Shown in pieces: positions 35,094 to 44,019 of a DNA stretch of 56,469 nucleotides (position 1 is the stretch's first letter; each line of letters opens with the position of its first letter). The position numbers were made by a program, and so were the translations under genes. A model generated the notes under the pieces. That model saw nothing but the letters and a program-made list of their open reading frames with translations, was not told the DNA's origin and did no database searches. Origin of the DNA: Lachnospiraceae bacterium UBA4711 (GTDB taxonomy: Bacteria; Bacillota; Clostridia; Lachnospirales; Lachnospiraceae); the NCBI GenBank assembly GCA_002404515.1, contig DHJV01000148.1, forward strand, positions 1 through 56,469, written 5' to 3'.

Positions 35094-35396
35094 ATGGAAT
35101 TAAAAAAAGAACAGGAAGGTAATAAGCTGATTGTAAGTGTGTCAGGAAGATTAGATACGAATGCAGCACCGGTTATGATGAAAGAATTGGAGGAACTGCT
35201 GTCAGACCCGGTTAAGGAGTTTGTGCTGGATATGAAAGCCTGCGATTACGTGGCGAGTTCCGGACTTCGTGCCATTTTATGGGCACAGAAGAAAATGAAT
35301 GGGTTAGGTGGATCAATGGTTGTGAAGAATGTCATTGGAGATGTGATGGAAGTATTTGAGATGACAGGATTTGCAGATATTTTGACATTTGCGTAA
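35094..35396 (+). CDS. STAS-domain anti-anti-sigma factor (RsbV/SpoIIAA-like)
   Basis: The 100-residue protein is one STAS domain (GNKLIVSVSGRLDTNAAPVM, then VLDMKACDYVASSGLRAILWA). Ser55/Ser56 in the ASSGL motif is the expected phosphorylation site. It is the natural substrate of the RsbW-like kinase before it and of the PP2C phosphatase three genes earlier. The ATG at 35094 follows GGGAGG. A frame reaching back to 35058 overlaps the kinase gene and is not preferred. Confidence 0.9.
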   Translation: MELKKEQEGNKLIVSVSGRLDTNAAPVMMKELEELLSDPVKEFVLDMKACDYVASSGLRAILWAQKKMNGLGGSMVVKNVIGDVMEVFEMTGFADILTFA

Positions 35397-35429
35397 GGGT
35401 GGTACATAGCGGAAAAAAGGGAGGTTATT

Positions 35430-36728
35430 ATGGATTTTAAAGAGGAGATTGTACAGTTCGTGACGGACAAGGTCGGAGGTATTGTAGTTATAGCAGAGGG
35501 GTCTGCGGAGATTGTATATGCAGATTCTTATTTCGAGAAGAAATATGGAGATGTGGTAGTCGGCATGGATGCGGAAGAAATTTTTGCATGGAATGATGAG
35601 TGTCCTTTACTGGAGGTCGGTGGTGCATCAGTTGAATGGGAATATATAGATACAAATTCAAAGAAATATTTTAAATTCAACTCCGGATTGTTTGAAAAAG
35701 AAGGAAAAAATTATAAAATTCATCAGGTTACAGATATTACGGAATATATGGGATTAAATCGAGATATCACAAAGTATATGGGATTCTTCCGGAAGCTTTC
35801 AAAGTTTCAGACGGCAGTTCTTGAGAAGTTATCAGAGACGTATTATGAGCTGCTTCCAATGCTTGCAGATTATTTTAATACAAGCAAGGCTTATTTTATG
35901 ATTCAAAGGGAAGATGTCATGGATGTCATTACCTATAATAAGATGGGAAGCATGTATAGCAATGACCGTATTTCATATGATGCATCGGTAGCTGCATTGT
36001 TTGAAAATAGTTGTGAGGATGATGTGCTGTTTGGAAGCTTTGATGAAAAAATTCAGGAGGTGCTCCGGTTAAATGGTGCAAAGGAAGACAGTGCATACCG
36101 TCTGCTTGTGAGTGGAGAAGTGTCTGACCAGAAGTATGCGTTGTACCTTGGGGTATGGCCAAATATGGACTGGGAGTCTGTGAATGAACCAACCCTGAAG
36201 AGCGTTATCCGTCTGTATATTGAAAATGGAGTTATGCGGGAAAAACTGGTTTATGCAAGTGAGCATGACGGCTTGACGGGGCTTTATAATAAGGCAAAAT
36301 ATATAGAGATGGCAGAAAAAATATTCCCTGATCTTGAGTCTGTTGCAATCTTCAATTTTGATGTGAATAACTTAAAGAAGATGAATGATCAGTTTGGACA
36401 TGAGGCAGGTGATAAGTTGATTATTAAGGCGGCAAATAGTTTCCGTAAGGTGACAAATAATCGTGTACATGCATTCCGCATGGGTGGAGATGAATTCCTG
36501 CTTGTGGCAGAAAATGTATCAGAAGCGGAAGCAGAGACAATCAAGCAGCGTTGGGAAGAGGAGCTTGCGAGATTGAATATGGCAGATGATGGAATCCATT
36601 GCGTAGTTGCGGTTGGCGTTGCATATGGTGTAAAAGAGTATGATTATGCAGCATTGTTAAAGCTTGCGGATGAAAGAATGTACGAGGATAAGAAATCTAA
36701 GAAAAAACCGGGAGAAGAAATTCGGTAA
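35430..36728 (+). CDS. GGDEF diguanylate cyclase with N-terminal sensor region
   Basis: The 432-residue protein has a PAS-like N-terminus (about 1-110; IVVIAEGSAEIVYADSYFEKKYG), a GAF-like middle (about 130-270) and a GGDEF domain (about 285-425). The active loop is MGGDEF with GGDEF at 352-356, and NFDVNNLKKMNDQFGHEAGDKLI is intact. The RxxD inhibitory site five residues before GGDEF is absent (RVHAF precedes), so no product inhibition at that site is expected. It should make c-di-GMP. It shares a GGGAGGTTATT ribosome site with the STAS gene before it and is followed by pilT. Confidence 0.9.
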   Translation: MDFKEEIVQFVTDKVGGIVVIAEGSAEIVYADSYFEKKYGDVVVGMDAEEIFAWNDECPLLEVGGASVEWEYIDTNSKKYFKFNSGLFEKEGKNYKIHQVTDITEYMGLNRDITKYMGFFRKLSKFQTAVLEKLSETYYELLPMLADYFNTSKAYFMIQREDVMDVITYNKMGSMYSNDRISYDASVAALFENSCEDDVLFGSFDEKIQEVLRLNGAKEDSAYRLLVSGEVSDQKYALYLGVWPNMDWESVNEPTLKSVIRLYIENGVMREKLVYASEHDGLTGLYNKAKYIEMAEKIFPDLESVAIFNFDVNNLKKMNDQFGHEAGDKLIIKAANSFRKVTNNRVHAFRMGGDEFLLVAENVSEAEAETIKQRWEEELARLNMADDGIHCVVAVGVAYGVKEYDYAALLKLADERMYEDKKSKKKPGEEIR

Positions 36729-36773
36729 TCTAAGGGATGGCAAGAAACATAAAAAGAAAATGGAGGGTAAAAC

Positions 36774-37826
36774 ATGAGTATGACATTTCGTGAATTGATT
36801 GATTATGCGAGAAAGGAAGAAGCATCAGACGTACATGTAACGGTTGGTACGAATATTGCACTACGAAGATTTGGTGAACTGGAAATTTTAGAGCCGGCAC
36901 CGTCAGCGGAGGAGTCAACGGAACTGATTTTCAGTGAGCTGACGGAGGAACAGACTGAGAAGGTAAAGGCAGGGGAAGATTTGGATTTTGCATTGATGAC
37001 AAAGGACGGGACAAGACTGCGTGCCAATATTTATCATCAGAGAAATAATATTGCAGCAACGTATCGCATTCTGCGCTCGAAGATACCTACATTTCAGGAA
37101 TTGCATGTTCCGGATGCAGTTAGAAAGTTAATCAATGAGCCACGGGGATTGATTCTGATTACAGGACCGACAGGCAGTGGTAAGACAACAACACTTGCAT
37201 CTATGATTGATTATGTAAATCAGAAGCAGGCAAAGCACGTTATGACAATCGAAGATCCGATAGAGTACGTATACTATCATGCAAAATCTATGATTCATCA
37301 GCGTGAAGTAGGAAGAGATGTAGATTCTTTTGCAACGGCGCTTCGTTCGTCTCTGCGTGAAGATCCGGATATCATCCTGGTTGGTGAGATGCGTGATTAT
37401 GAGACAATCAGTGCAGCAATTACGGCAGCCGAAACAGGACACTTAGTTCTTTCTACGTTACATACTACAAGTGCAGCACAGACTATTGAGCGTATTATTG
37501 ATGCTTATCCGGCACACGGACAATCACAGGCCCGGACACAGCTTGCAAATGTATTAAAAGGTATTGTAACGCAGCAACTCGTACCGATGGAAGATGGAAC
37601 AGGTATGGCAATGGCTACGGAGATTCTGATTAACACAGATGCGATTGCAAATCAGATTCGTGAGAATAAAACACATCAGATTATTTCATCGATGCAGGGT
37701 GGAGCAGCACTTGGTATGCATACACTCAATGCAGATTTGAAGCGTCTGATCCGTGAACAGAAGATTACAGAAGAGATGGCAAAGAAATATGCTTCCAATG
37801 TGAAAGATTTTGAAAATCAAAGATAA
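36774..37826 (+). CDS. pilT: PilT-type pilus retraction ATPase
   Basis: The 350-residue protein is a PilT-family hexameric ATPase: N-terminal PAS-like domain (ASDVHVTVGTNIALR), Walker A GPTGSGKTTT (about 130-139), Asp box EDPIEYVY and Walker B IILVGEMRD. The His box TGHLVLSTLHT and the PilT-type AITAAETG block follow. It powers type IV pilus retraction and twitching. No other pilus gene is in the window. It is last in the FecR-cyclase operon, which suggests pilus retraction is one output of that pathway. Confidence 0.93.
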   Translation: MSMTFRELIDYARKEEASDVHVTVGTNIALRRFGELEILEPAPSAEESTELIFSELTEEQTEKVKAGEDLDFALMTKDGTRLRANIYHQRNNIAATYRILRSKIPTFQELHVPDAVRKLINEPRGLILITGPTGSGKTTTLASMIDYVNQKQAKHVMTIEDPIEYVYYHAKSMIHQREVGRDVDSFATALRSSLREDPDIILVGEMRDYETISAAITAAETGHLVLSTLHTTSAAQTIERIIDAYPAHGQSQARTQLANVLKGIVTQQLVPMEDGTGMAMATEILINTDAIANQIRENKTHQIISSMQGGAALGMHTLNADLKRLIREQKITEEMAKKYASNVKDFENQR

Positions 37827-37859
37827 ATAGAGCTTTGACATAACTTGGTTTCAAGGAGC

Positions 37860-39218
37860 TTACCGTGTGCGCTTTTTCCTTTTGCGCGTAGAGAAGCTCT
37901 TTGAGACAAGTTTCCGGTCTATGCCATAGTAGAAAATCATACAGAGGCAGAAGATGCTTGCAAACAGTGCCCGATAGGTAAAAAAGTAATGCAGAAAAGT
38001 ATGGTTTGCAAGTATCAGAAACCGAATGTATGGAATACAGTATAATGCCATGAATAACCATGGCATAAAATTCTTTTTTTCACTTTTTCGGAATAAATAA
38101 TATATCATAAACAACAATACAAAAACACCGATTGAAACTGCATAACCATGGTTTTTGACATAATTAAATGGAAAGAGACATGCGATATTCCGCAATAACG
38201 CGTTGATTGCAAGTGAAATACCATGCAAGTCACTGGCATTTCCATTTACACGTACAGAGGCAGAGGATATCGCTTCCTTAAAAATATTCCGGTGCAATGT
38301 GATGGAGGTAATACTCCATTTTGCAATCCAGGCAGATAGGTAGCCAATGCCCCAGCAGATGGAACGGGAGAAGATGATTCGGAATCCAGTTCTGACATCT
38401 TTTAATTGATCATTTTCATACATGAAAATCAGAAGCAGTGCAAGTGGAACAAGGAGCGTAATCATCTCCGTTGTCAGAAAATCAAAATATGCAGTGATAT
38501 TTCCGATAAGCAGAAAGAACAGGCCGGAAAGCCCCTTTTTTTTCTTGTAGATGGAGAGTGTGAGTATGCTTGCGAGAAGCATAATGAAAAAGCACCAGAT
38601 ATATTCGAGACTCATCGGAATGTAACAGAAAGAGACGGATATAAGTGCGGTCAGTATGCCCCAAATGCAAAATGCATGCCCGGATTTTGCAAGCATCGTA
38701 ACTAGGGCTGCCAAAAGTCCGGCTAGTACAATGGCAAATACGATATAGATCTGCTGTATATTAAAAATAGTGAGCAATGGTCGAATCAAAACAGCAGAAC
38801 CATGCCAGTATCGGAAATAATCATAGGTTGGTTCTGCGTCGGAGGTCACAGCAGTGTATAAGTTTGTATTTTCATTGTGTGTGGATGTGTAGTAATAAGA
38901 AGCCTTCAAGGGGGAAGCAAAGGGGTGTTCAGCATCATAATAATAGAGCACATTCAATAAAATTGCATCTGCATAGTGATCAATATTGGATGCAGGATCA
39001 TTTTCGAGAACACGATAAAATACAGGACGTTTCATGAAATATACAGCAGACTCCTGCGCGTGTTTCTGAATCGCAGAACGTGGAATCAGAGAGACGACGG
39101 AAAGCAAAAACAGTTCTGCCGCAGTGAGGGCAAAGAAGGAGACAATCCAGATAAGAATCGTTTTCTGTGTTGCGCGAGTGCAGGTACAATTGTTTTGCGT
39201 GGTAAATGAATGCTTCAT
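37860..39218 (-). CDS. Polytopic membrane protein of unknown function
   Basis: The 452-residue protein has about ten membrane segments and a large extracellular loop after the first (about 55-145; SYYYTSTHNENTNLYTAVTSD). This pattern resembles integral membrane GT-C-like or O-antigen-type proteins, but I cannot name a family. The start is the second Met (MKHSF), 7 bases after GGGAG; an upstream Met overlaps that site. The C-terminus is very basic (STRKRKKRTR). It converges with pilT and lies 42 bases after the LytTR-PAS gene on the same strand, so the two may be cotranscribed. Confidence 0.7.
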   Translation of the reverse strand: MKHSFTTQNNCTCTRATQKTILIWIVSFFALTAAELFLLSVVSLIPRSAIQKHAQESAVYFMKRPVFYRVLENDPASNIDHYADAILLNVLYYYDAEHPFASPLKASYYYTSTHNENTNLYTAVTSDAEPTYDYFRYWHGSAVLIRPLLTIFNIQQIYIVFAIVLAGLLAALVTMLAKSGHAFCIWGILTALISVSFCYIPMSLEYIWCFFIMLLASILTLSIYKKKKGLSGLFFLLIGNITAYFDFLTTEMITLLVPLALLLIFMYENDQLKDVRTGFRIIFSRSICWGIGYLSAWIAKWSITSITLHRNIFKEAISSASVRVNGNASDLHGISLAINALLRNIACLFPFNYVKNHGYAVSIGVFVLLFMIYYLFRKSEKKNFMPWLFMALYCIPYIRFLILANHTFLHYFFTYRALFASIFCLCMIFYYGIDRKLVSKSFSTRKRKKRTR

Positions 39219-39260
39219 GAAATCTCCCATTGTCTGTTGCAGTCATGGTAAATAATCCGT

Positions 39261-40016
39261 TTAATTACCAGAAAAACTGTTCTGGATGTCAGGATGTGCC
39301 GCAGGAAGTGCTTTTTCCAGATCGTCGACACGTGTCATTAAACAGGCACAAAAACCATCGAGGGGCTGAAAACAGCGAACGAATATTTCCTTGCCGATTT
39401 CAGGACTGTAATCCCGGATGTAGCGGGCAGTTCCATTTACTGCGACATCAGTGTAGGCTACGAGCCATTTCTTATCTGCGTTTGGAAAAACAGTAAAAAA
39501 AGAATGGTTCAGCATTTCGTCAATGGTCTTGCCCTGAATGATTTCCATTTCTTTATTACAGTAACGAAATACAAAATCAACACCATGTCCATCCTGGTTG
39601 AAAACAAGCTCAACAACACAAAATGCAATTGGCATGTTGTCAAGGATTGAAAAACGAAATTGAATATCAGCTACAGTTCGAATACTGCCGGAAATACTTT
39701 CATGCAGTGTTTCGTTCAAGCGCTTGTGTGCGGCAGCAGTCCGTTTGCGCCCTTGGAAGCATGTACCATCCAGCATATGATAGACACCATCTTCGATAAA
39801 GTTAATCTGCTTTTTTGCAACTAAAATTCCTTTATTGACACAGATAAAATCGTGAGCCTCTAAAGATTCAAAAAAATCTTTGACAGTAATATATGTAAGG
39901 AACGTCTGATTGGTTATCAGATGGATACAGGTTCTGCCATCCTTACGTGTCAGGTATTTGATGTTTTCAATTTGAATGTTGTTTTTTTTGAGATATTTTA
40001 ATATCTTGCCTTCCAT
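39261..40016 (-). CDS. LytTR-PAS regulator
   Basis: The 251-residue protein has an N-terminal LytTR-type DNA-binding domain (about 15-100; IKYLTRKDGRTCIHLIT, then FFESLEAHDFICVNKGILVAKKQINFI). A C-terminal PAS domain follows (about 118-235; FSILDNMPIAFCVVELVF, VFRYCNKEMEIIQGKTIDEML). LytTR domains usually sit at the C-terminus after a receiver or membrane module; here the order is reversed and no receiver is present. It could be a one-component regulator sensing a small ligand through PAS. It has no dedicated kinase nearby. The ATG follows an AAAGGAG site. Confidence 0.8.
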   Translation of the reverse strand: MEGKILKYLKKNNIQIENIKYLTRKDGRTCIHLITNQTFLTYITVKDFFESLEAHDFICVNKGILVAKKQINFIEDGVYHMLDGTCFQGRKRTAAAHKRLNETLHESISGSIRTVADIQFRFSILDNMPIAFCVVELVFNQDGHGVDFVFRYCNKEMEIIQGKTIDEMLNHSFFTVFPNADKKWLVAYTDVAVNGTARYIRDYSPEIGKEIFVRCFQPLDGFCACLMTRVDDLEKALPAAHPDIQNSFSGN

Positions 40017-40172
40017 GAAAGGACTCCTTTGTTTCAGTTACTTTTTGAACTACAAATAAGAGTTTAACAAAGAGGAATGGTTAAGTCAACGGCAAAAGAC
40101 GGTTTTGTCCATGGACAGTTTCAGATATCTGTGCTAAATTTTTTATAAAAAAATACAGGAGAACCATAGAAT

Positions 40173-40862
40173 ATGACAGAGTTACAGCAGCGATTGTTTG
40201 AATTGCAGGATAAAAAATATCAGGCATTTTCATCAAAATTGATACCGAATATTGAACCGGAGCATGTAATCGGAATCCGGACACCAGTATTGCGGAAATT
40301 TGCAAAGGAGTTCGCGAAGGAGAATGGCGTAGAAGCATTTTTGCAGAAACTGCCACATACTTACTATGAAGAAAATAATCTGCATATGATGCTGATCGGC
40401 GGAATCAAAGATTATGCACAGTGCTTATATGAGGTAAAGCGTATGCTGCCATATATTGACAACTGGGCGACATGCGATCTGCCAATCCCGAAATGTTTTG
40501 CGAAGCATAAGGAGGAACTACTCCCGGAGATCCGGACATTTCTGGCATCCGGGGAGACTTATACGATCCGGTATGGCATGGGACTTTTGATGCGGTTATA
40601 CTTGGATGATGATTTCCAGCCGGAATATCCCGCGATGGTTGCGGCAGTTACATCGGAAGAATATTATGTGAATATGATGATCGCGTGGTATTTTGCAACT
40701 GCACTTGCCAGGCAGTGGGAGACGTGTATCCCATATATCGAAGAGCGAAGATTATCTCCGTGGGTACATAGAAAGACGATTCAGAAGGCGGTGGAAAGCT
40801 ACCGGATCACGGATGAGCAAAAAGCGTACTTGAAGAAAATACGTAATGAAAAAAATAGATAA
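40173..40862 (+). CDS. DNA alkylation repair protein, AlkD-like
   Basis: The 229-residue protein matches the AlkC/AlkD HEAT-like repeat glycosylase fold. IGIRTPVLRKFAKEF is the family's first conserved block. NNLHMMLIGG and MLPYIDNWATCDL carry the Trp and Asp used to grip and cut alkylated bases. YTIRYGMGLLMRLYLDDDF contains the conserved Arg. It removes 3-methyl- and 7-methyl-purines without base flipping. The ATG follows CAGGAGAACC and diverges from the LytTR-PAS gene. The 156 bases between them show no clear regulatory site. Confidence 0.88.
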   Translation: MTELQQRLFELQDKKYQAFSSKLIPNIEPEHVIGIRTPVLRKFAKEFAKENGVEAFLQKLPHTYYEENNLHMMLIGGIKDYAQCLYEVKRMLPYIDNWATCDLPIPKCFAKHKEELLPEIRTFLASGETYTIRYGMGLLMRLYLDDDFQPEYPAMVAAVTSEEYYVNMMIAWYFATALARQWETCIPYIEERRLSPWVHRKTIQKAVESYRITDEQKAYLKKIRNEKNR

Positions 40863-40892
40863 AGGTAAAAATTATTTACCTATATCTATTTT

Positions 40893-41060
40893 TTATTGAT
40901 CAGACATATTATCTAGAGCATACTCTATACATTGGATGACAACTTTATTAAAGGACATATTGTTTTCTTCAGCCAAGGTATTGATAGTATTTATTAATTC
41001 CTTAGGTAGTCGCAAGGATTTATTTTCATATTCATTAAATTCTTTTTTTAGTTGAAACAT
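40893..41060 (-). CDS. Small ribbon-helix-helix (Arc-like) protein
   Basis: A 55-residue ORF reads MFQLKKEFNEYENKSLRLP, then KELINTINTLAEENNM, then SFNKVVIQCIEYALDNM. This is the strand-helix-helix of Arc/MetJ-type repressors: KSLRLP is the DNA-contacting strand and SFNKVVIQCIEYAL is the second helix. An AAGGTGG site lies 8 bases before the ATG. It is often an antitoxin or autorepressor, but no toxin gene is next to it. It diverges from the lipoprotein gene, and AT-rich repeats at 41086-41150 are likely its operators. Confidence 0.75.
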   Translation of the reverse strand: MFQLKKEFNEYENKSLRLPKELINTINTLAEENNMSFNKVVIQCIEYALDNMSDQ

Positions 41061-41085
41061 ATTAATTACCACCTTTAAATATATT

Positions 41086-41150
41086 GTATTATATTTTTAA
41101 ATATGATAAAATATTACAAATATAATGAAAAAGTATTATAAATATAATAC
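41086..41150 (+). promoter_or_regulatory. AT-rich operator-like repeats between divergent genes
   Basis: A motif close to AAATATAATA recurs: inverted as TATTATATTT (41087-41096), then ACAAATATAATG (41116-41127), then ATAAATATAATAC (41138-41150). The last sits inside an 18-bp near-palindrome, 41133-41150. Such repeats suit ribbon-helix-helix binding and could control both flanking genes. Confidence 0.45.
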
Positions 41151-41164
41151 AACAAGGAGGAGCT

Positions 41165-42250
41165 ATGAAAAAAAGAATAGGAATATTGGGATGTTGGATT
41201 ATAGGGGCTTTCTTATTAACTGCATGTTCTCGCAACAATTATGAAAAGGAAAGTTTAACAACAGAGAATTCAGTGAAGGAGTCTGCTACAACTACAGAAG
41301 AAACGGAAGATATAAAAAAAGTTCATTATAAATATAAAGGAGCGGAATTTGACATACCTGAGGAGTGGTTGTCAATAGGTGTTCAAAATAACTTTGAAGT
41401 GTTTGAACTAAATGATGGAAGTCGATTAACAATAAAATATGAAAAAATACCTGAAATAATGAAAGTAGATGGTAGTGAAAGTTCAATTCAAACAAAAGAA
41501 GATGTTGTTGAATTTTATAGCTTTCCAGATACCTTAAAAATTGATACAAAGACATGGGAGGAAATTAATAATATAGAATATGCGGATATACATTATGTAA
41601 TGCAAGATCAGAAATATATACGTTCATGTATTGTTCCTATTAATGAAAACGATGCTGCATTTAATGTTCAGATTGCTTGCTACAATGAGGATGATTTAGA
41701 CGCTGCGGATATTGTATTGGAATCGTTAGTGTTGCCGGCGGGATTTCCAGAAGATGATTCCGCAACGGAAGAAGAGGCGGTTAACGATGTATCGACGGAA
41801 GAAAATACCAATGCTATATTTTCTAAAACAAAATATGAAGTAGTTGATTATGTTAAAGATAACCTGAAAAAAATAAATGAGAGTTATTTAGTCTCTGATA
41901 ATATATCAGATAATAATACGGTGTATACATGTCCTGTAATGTATGGAGAAGAAGGTGTAGCGATGATAGGATTCGCAAAGGAAAAATTTCAACAAGATAT
42001 ACCTAAACAATATAACATTCTCCTTTCGAATTTTACCAATCTACATGATAATTTAGAAGTATTGGCAATAACGTATTTGATAATGGCTGCAGATCCGCAG
42101 TTGAGTGAAAATGAGGTTTTTGATATGTTAGAAGAAATGATTGACAATCTTTCTAATGAAGAAGAGGTTAACATACAAAAAAATGGATGGACAATAAGGG
42201 CTGGGTATTCAGGGACGATATTGGGTGTTACTATAACAGCGGATAATTAA
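41165..42250 (+). CDS. Putative lipoprotein
   Basis: The 361-residue protein has a lipoprotein signal: basic start MKKR, hydrophobic core, then LTAC with the lipid-bearing Cys near 21. A Thr/Glu/Ser-rich linker follows (about 25-50). Residues 50-200 resemble PsbP/DUF-like lipoproteins of unknown role (FDIPEEWLSIG near 57), and residues 215-361 form a second, helix-rich domain. No enzyme motif is seen. It is expected to sit on the outer face of the membrane. The gene is AT-rich and diverges from the ribbon-helix-helix gene; the ATG follows AAGGAGG. A terminator follows. Confidence 0.75.
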   Translation: MKKRIGILGCWIIGAFLLTACSRNNYEKESLTTENSVKESATTTEETEDIKKVHYKYKGAEFDIPEEWLSIGVQNNFEVFELNDGSRLTIKYEKIPEIMKVDGSESSIQTKEDVVEFYSFPDTLKIDTKTWEEINNIEYADIHYVMQDQKYIRSCIVPINENDAAFNVQIACYNEDDLDAADIVLESLVLPAGFPEDDSATEEEAVNDVSTEENTNAIFSKTKYEVVDYVKDNLKKINESYLVSDNISDNNTVYTCPVMYGEEGVAMIGFAKEKFQQDIPKQYNILLSNFTNLHDNLEVLAITYLIMAADPQLSENEVFDMLEEMIDNLSNEEEVNIQKNGWTIRAGYSGTILGVTITADN

Positions 42251-42267
42251 TAACAAGAAATCTATTT

Positions 42268-42300
42268 ATGGAGCAGAAGGATTTTCTGCTCCATTTTTCT
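42268..42300 (+). terminator. Rho-independent terminator
   Basis: ATGGAGCAGAA and TTCTGCTCCAT form an 11-bp stem around a short loop and run into TTTTTCTTTC. It ends the lipoprotein transcript. Confidence 0.85.
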
Positions 42301-42315
42301 TTCGTGTATGTAATC

Positions 42316-42344
42316 TTGATAAATAATATTCTAAATGTTAATAT
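42316..42344 (+). promoter_or_regulatory. Promoter of the AAA/PD-(D/E)XK gene
   Basis: TTGATA (42316-42321), a 17-base spacer and TAATAT (42339-42344) precede the ATG at 42373 by about 28 bases. Confidence 0.45.
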
Positions 42345-42372
42345 ATAATAAAAAGTTAAGGAGATGAGCCGG

Positions 42373-43959
42373 ATGGGACGATTTGTAAATCCAAGTAATA
42401 GTGCATTTCAGGATGTGCTTAATTCAAAGATATATGTTGATAAGACAGAGTTGCTTGCCTATACGAATCGGGTAATGGATACAACTGCGAAGTTCATATG
42501 TAACAGTCGTCCGCGAAGATTTGGAAAATCCATTACGGCAGATATGCTCACAGCCTATTACAGTAAAGGCTGTAATTCTGAGACGATGTTTGCGGATCTG
42601 CAGATTGCAAATCACGAAGATTATAAGAAATACCTGAATCAATATGATGTTTTGCATTTTGATGTGCAGTGGTGTATAGAACCAGCAGGCGGAGCAGAAC
42701 GTGTGATAAACTATATTACAGAAACAACAATTGCGGAATTGAGAGAGTATTATCCGAATGAGATCCCATCCAATGTTGTGTCGCTGGCAGATGCATTGTC
42801 GTGTATTAATGCCACAACTGGAAAAAAGTTTGTGGTTATTGTAGATGAATGGGATGTATTGGTTCGAGATGAAGCTATGAACGAGGAGATTCAGGAGGAA
42901 TATATAAGTTTTCTGCGAAGTTTATTTAAGGGCAGTGAGCCTTCAAAATTCATTCATTTGGCATATTTAACCGGAATATTACCAATCAAGAAAGTGAAAA
43001 CACAGTCTGCGCTTAATAATTTCGATGAATTTACAATGCTGGACGCTGGGGAATTGGCATCGTTTGTTGGATTTACGGAAGAAGAGGTTCGGAAGTTGTG
43101 TGATACTTATCAGCGGGATTATTCTAAAGTAAAATGTTGGTATGATGGATACCGGCTGGATGGTTATGAGGTGTATAATCCGAAGGCGGTTGTCAGTATT
43201 ATGCTGAAGGACAGATACAGGAGCTATTGGTCACAGACGGGTTCGTATGACGCGATTGTTCCACTTATCAATATGGATTTTGATGGTCTGAAGACAGCGA
43301 TAATTGAAATGTTGTCAGGAAATCTCGTAGAGGTGGATGTTTCATCATTTCAAAATGACACAGTCAGCTTTGCAAACAAGGATGACGTACTCACATATTT
43401 AATTCATCTGGGATATCTGGGCTACGATCAGGAACATGGAACAGCATTTATTCCAAACGAAGAAATACGACAGGAATTAACGAATGCGACAAAGAGAAAA
43501 ACATGGGACGAGTTGGTTGAATTTCAGAAACAATCAAGAGAGCTGTTGGATGCAACGCTAGATAAACAGGCGGAATTGGTGGCAGAGAAGATAGAACAGA
43601 TACACATGGAATATGCATCTGCTATTCAATATCATGATGAAAATTCTCTGAGCAGCGTGTTGACGATCGGTTATTTAAGTGCAATGCAGTATTACTTTAA
43701 GCCAGTCAGGGAAATGCCGGCAGGACGTGGATTTGCAGATTTTGTATTTCTGCCAAAACCGGAATGTGTACAGGATTATCCGGCTCTTTTAGTAGAATTG
43801 AAATGGAATAAAAATGCAGAAACAGCGATTGATCAGATAAAGGAGAAAAAATATCCACAATCAATACTTGAATATACAGGAAACATCTTATTGGTTGGTA
43901 TCAATTATGATAAGAAGAGCAAAGAACATCGTTGCATAATTGAAGAATATAATAAATAA
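42373..43959 (+). CDS. AAA-ATPase-like protein with PD-(D/E)XK nuclease domain
   Basis: The 528-residue protein belongs to the AAA-ATPase_like/PDDEXK_9 family that is abundant and multicopy in gut Clostridia and Bacteroidetes. The N-terminal half has the P-loop RPRRFGKSITADML (near 50), the Walker B-like FVVIVDEWDVL (near 155) and a sensor-like block. The C-terminal nuclease fold includes AGRGFADFVFLPK and YPALLVELKWNKNAETAIDQI, giving D...E-x-K. The preferred start is ATG 42373, 9 bases after AAGGAG; the ATG at 42364 abuts that site. These genes have transposon-like spread, and their role is not known. Confidence 0.82.
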   Translation: MGRFVNPSNSAFQDVLNSKIYVDKTELLAYTNRVMDTTAKFICNSRPRRFGKSITADMLTAYYSKGCNSETMFADLQIANHEDYKKYLNQYDVLHFDVQWCIEPAGGAERVINYITETTIAELREYYPNEIPSNVVSLADALSCINATTGKKFVVIVDEWDVLVRDEAMNEEIQEEYISFLRSLFKGSEPSKFIHLAYLTGILPIKKVKTQSALNNFDEFTMLDAGELASFVGFTEEEVRKLCDTYQRDYSKVKCWYDGYRLDGYEVYNPKAVVSIMLKDRYRSYWSQTGSYDAIVPLINMDFDGLKTAIIEMLSGNLVEVDVSSFQNDTVSFANKDDVLTYLIHLGYLGYDQEHGTAFIPNEEIRQELTNATKRKTWDELVEFQKQSRELLDATLDKQAELVAEKIEQIHMEYASAIQYHDENSLSSVLTIGYLSAMQYYFKPVREMPAGRGFADFVFLPKPECVQDYPALLVELKWNKNAETAIDQIKEKKYPQSILEYTGNILLVGINYDKKSKEHRCIIEEYNK

Positions 43960-44019
43960 TGCAGAAAAAGCCAGTCATTTATGGCTGGTTTTCTTCTTGT
44001 AGGAGGAAGAACTATAACA

